This document shows positions 62,434 through 64,000 of a stretch of 64,000 bases of DNA, piece by piece. Numbering within the stretch: the stretch's first letter is position 1; the number at the start of each line of letters is the position of its first letter. Below the pieces are notes generated by a model. The model saw nothing but the letters and a program-made list of their open reading frames with translations, did no database searches and had not been told where the DNA came from. Source of the stretch: Anaerolineae bacterium (GTDB taxonomy: Bacteria; Chloroflexota; Anaerolineae; Aggregatilineales; J027); the NCBI GenBank assembly GCA_021463865.1, contig JAJTXY010000011.1, positions 65,761-129,760 of the forward strand, given 5' to 3'. The position numbers and the translations under genes are program-made.

Positions 62434-62492
62434 GTAGGGGGCGGCCCTGTGCCATCCCAAAAAACGGGCGGGCACAGCGACCCTGCCCCTAC
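62434..62492. repeat. GC-rich REP-like palindrome
   Basis: Imperfect long hairpin: GTAGGGG ... CCCCTAC outer arms and CTGTGCC / GGCACAG inner arms. Such palindromes of the GTAGGGGCGxCC type are often dispersed in intergenic regions. It lies between convergent genes, so it may also affect transcript ends. Two related but shorter palindromes are at 8652-8683 and 63835-63860. Confidence 0.55.
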
Positions 62493-62548
62493 AAAGCCTA
62501 CATGTTTGTTAAACGTCATCATGTGGCTGGCGAGACAGGAGAATTCAA

Positions 62549-63808
62549 CTACGTCAGCACGCTCTCCAGCGCATCATTAAAGATTTGCAGGGCATCATCA
62601 ATCTGTGCCCGATTGACCACCAACGGCGGTATCCAGCGAATGACATTGGCGTAGCTGCCACACGTTAAAAGCATCAAATTGCGCTCTAGGCTGGCTTTGC
62701 TGACGGCCTTTGCTAAATCGGCGGAGGGCTGTCCATCTTGGACAAATTCAGTGGCGACCATTAAGCCCCACCCGCGCACGTCGCCAATCACAGGGAAACG
62801 ACTTTGCAGTTCGGTCAGGCCATCTTTGAGATACTCGCCCATCTCACGCGCATTGGCGACTAAATTTTCCTGCTGGATGGTCTTGACCGTCGCAATCGCC
62901 GCCGCCATGACTACCGCGTTCCCGCCGCCATACGTGCCGCCGTGCGCCCCGGCCTGCCATTTTTCCATCAATTTACGTGGGGCCGCAATCGCCGACATGG
63001 GCATCCCCGACGCAATGCCCTTCGCCATAATCAACACATCGGGGGTAATGCCGCTGCGGCTATGCGCCCAAAATTCACCTGTACGCCCAAAGCCGCTCTG
63101 AATTTCATCCAAAATCAGCAGGATGCCGTGTTCGTCGCAGATTTGCCGGAGGGCCTGCAAAAATCGTGGGGGTGCGGGTACATACCCCCCCTCACCCAAC
63201 ACGGGTTCAATCAAAATCGCAGCGGTTTCATGCGGAGCGGTCTGGGTGTGGAGCAGTAAATCGAGTTCACGCAGGCAAAAATCAACCGCCTCATCCTCGC
63301 TCCATCCATAACGATAAGCATAGGGGAAGGGTGCGAAGAACACCCCGGCTGGCAAGGGCTGATACCCGGCCCGATAGGTCGTTTTGCTGCCCGTCAATGC
63401 CATCGCCAACGCGGTGCGCCCGTGAAAACTGCCCTGAAACGCGATCACATTGGGGCGGCCTGTGGCGGTTTTTGCCAATTTGACCGCGCCTTCAATCGCT
63501 TCGGCTCCGCTGTTAGAGAAGAAAAAGCAGTCAATCCCTTTGGGCATCAATGGCAAAAGGGTATCCGCCAATTCGAGCGTTTGAGGCGGAATAGCACAGT
63601 TGACTTGGGCAAAAATCAGCTTGGATGCCTGTTCCTGAATGGCCCGCACCACATTCGGGTGGCAGTGGCCGGTGCTGGTCACACCGATGCCGCTCGTGAA
63701 ATCAATATAACGATGGCCCTGTGCGTCATATAAATAAATCCCCTCGGCGTGATCTACCACAATTTCGGTCAGGTGTGACCACGCGGGGGAGAGATTTTGC
63801 AAACTCAT
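62549..63808 (-). CDS. Class III aminotransferase (GabT/acetylornithine type)
   Basis: A 419-residue PLP enzyme: IDFTSGIGVTSTGHCHPNVV, FFSNSGAEAIEGAVKLAKT, FQGSFHGRTALAMALTGSK, ILIEPVLGEGGYVP, LILDEIQSGFGRTG and the Schiff-base Lys in MAKGIASGMPMSAIAA. It is clearly distinct from the gabT-like gene at 59097, so two omega-transaminases lie within 5 kb. The ATG at 63808 has GGAGG six bases upstream; a TTG one codon earlier is less likely. It may share a transcript with the partial gene at the right edge. Confidence 0.88.
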   Translation of the reverse strand: MSLQNLSPAWSHLTEIVVDHAEGIYLYDAQGHRYIDFTSGIGVTSTGHCHPNVVRAIQEQASKLIFAQVNCAIPPQTLELADTLLPLMPKGIDCFFFSNSGAEAIEGAVKLAKTATGRPNVIAFQGSFHGRTALAMALTGSKTTYRAGYQPLPAGVFFAPFPYAYRYGWSEDEAVDFCLRELDLLLHTQTAPHETAAILIEPVLGEGGYVPAPPRFLQALRQICDEHGILLILDEIQSGFGRTGEFWAHSRSGITPDVLIMAKGIASGMPMSAIAAPRKLMEKWQAGAHGGTYGGGNAVVMAAAIATVKTIQQENLVANAREMGEYLKDGLTELQSRFPVIGDVRGWGLMVATEFVQDGQPSADLAKAVSKASLERNLMLLTCGSYANVIRWIPPLVVNRAQIDDALQIFNDALESVLT

Positions 63809-63834
63809 CAATAGCCTCCTTAAAGAATTTTATT

Positions 63835-63860
63835 TTGTAAGGGCGACCTATTAGTCGCCC
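63835..63860 (+). repeat. REP-like palindrome (TTGTAAGGGC family)
   Basis: TTGTAAGGGCGAC followed by GTCGCCC, with 7-bp arms and a 6-base loop. It shares the TTGTAAGGGC start with the element at 8652-8683 (opposite strand). It lies between the partial right-edge gene and the aminotransferase gene. Confidence 0.5.
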
Positions 63861-63887
63861 AAATTTGCATTTATTAACTACCCATCA

Positions 63888-64000
63888 TCATAGGGCGCGG
63901 AAGGTATCGAACTGCCACACCTCGTCATCATTGGGGCGCGGCTTGCCATATAACTCAAAGGGGTCGTAGCGATTTTTTAGCGGGGTCCAATCCGTTTGCA
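63888..64000 (-). CDS. Partial CDS at right edge (C-terminal fragment)
   Basis: An open frame on the minus strand enters from the right edge and ends at TGA (63888-63890). The visible 36 residues (QTDWTPLKNRYDPFELYGKP, then RPNDDEVWQFDTFRAL) look like coding sequence by composition and by the duplicated stop (TGATGA). The product cannot be identified from so short a piece. It would be the gene upstream of the class III aminotransferase. Confidence 0.5.
   Translation of the reverse strand, partial: QTDWTPLKNRYDPFELYGKPRPNDDEVWQFDTFRAL

Overview
The window reads as one contiguous bacterial chromosome segment of moderate GC, gene-dense and in mixed orientation. The gene content points to the phylum Chloroflexota, most likely class Anaerolineae. 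The evidence is secreted proteins with Thr/Pro linkers and SH3b modules, paired four-repeat S1-domain proteins, a B12-dependent (class II) ribonucleotide reductase with NrdR, Uma2 proteins, very large TPR/STAND proteins, and acyl-CoA dehydrogenase and GABA-type catabolic genes. This assignment is an inference from gene content; no rRNA gene is present. No tRNA, CRISPR array or insertion sequence was seen.

Layout. 1-2772 (minus): branched-chain amino acid genes ilvE and ilvB (cut by the left edge), behind a promoter, a Leu/Ile/Val-rich leader peptide and an intrinsic terminator that together look like a classical attenuator. 3076-11088: envelope and secreted proteins (DsbA-like lipoprotein, PsbP-like protein, a binding protein fused to SH3b and CARDB modules, a CAP protein) and a D-2-hydroxyacid dehydrogenase. 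11212-14957 (plus): a translation block of two S1-domain proteins, ribosomal protein S21 and IF-1. 15155-17305: a hypothetical protein and biotin carboxylase. 17350-18162: a lone TIR-domain gene of different composition. 18174-19154: moaA.

19568-24027: NrdR boxes, nrdR, and a class II ribonucleotide reductase gene broken in two by a Vsr-like (EDxHD) homing endonuclease gene. 24187-29860: a secreted acidic protein, then a TetR regulator and two acyl-CoA dehydrogenases. 30044-33023: small proteins, a cupin, a FAD amine-oxidase-like enzyme, and a small Cys-Cys protein behind a MerR-type promoter. 33062-38770 (minus): a run of genes from uvrC through a FemAB-like transferase to a YeiH-type transporter. 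38792-40932: a GNAT protein and argF. 41610-51593 (minus): a Ser/Thr kinase with TPRs, a 1639-residue STAND/TPR protein and a 752-residue TPR protein. 52503-55155: two secreted or cytosolic accessory proteins. 55429-63808: an omega-amino acid catabolic region (two class III aminotransferases, amidohydrolase, aldehyde dehydrogenase, Uma2) and a Tat-exported PhoD phosphatase.

The most notable systems are (1) the fractured class II ribonucleotide reductase, whose three overlapping reading frames lie in three different frames, with no visible intein or intron, and whose flanking exon sequence also looks compositionally foreign; (2) a branched-chain amino acid attenuator in a phylum where these are little described; (3) a textbook MerR-family operator with a 19-bp spacer in front of a small CC-motif protein, without its regulator nearby; (4) an orphan TIR effector-like gene; and (5) a probable leader attenuator controlling the second S1 protein.
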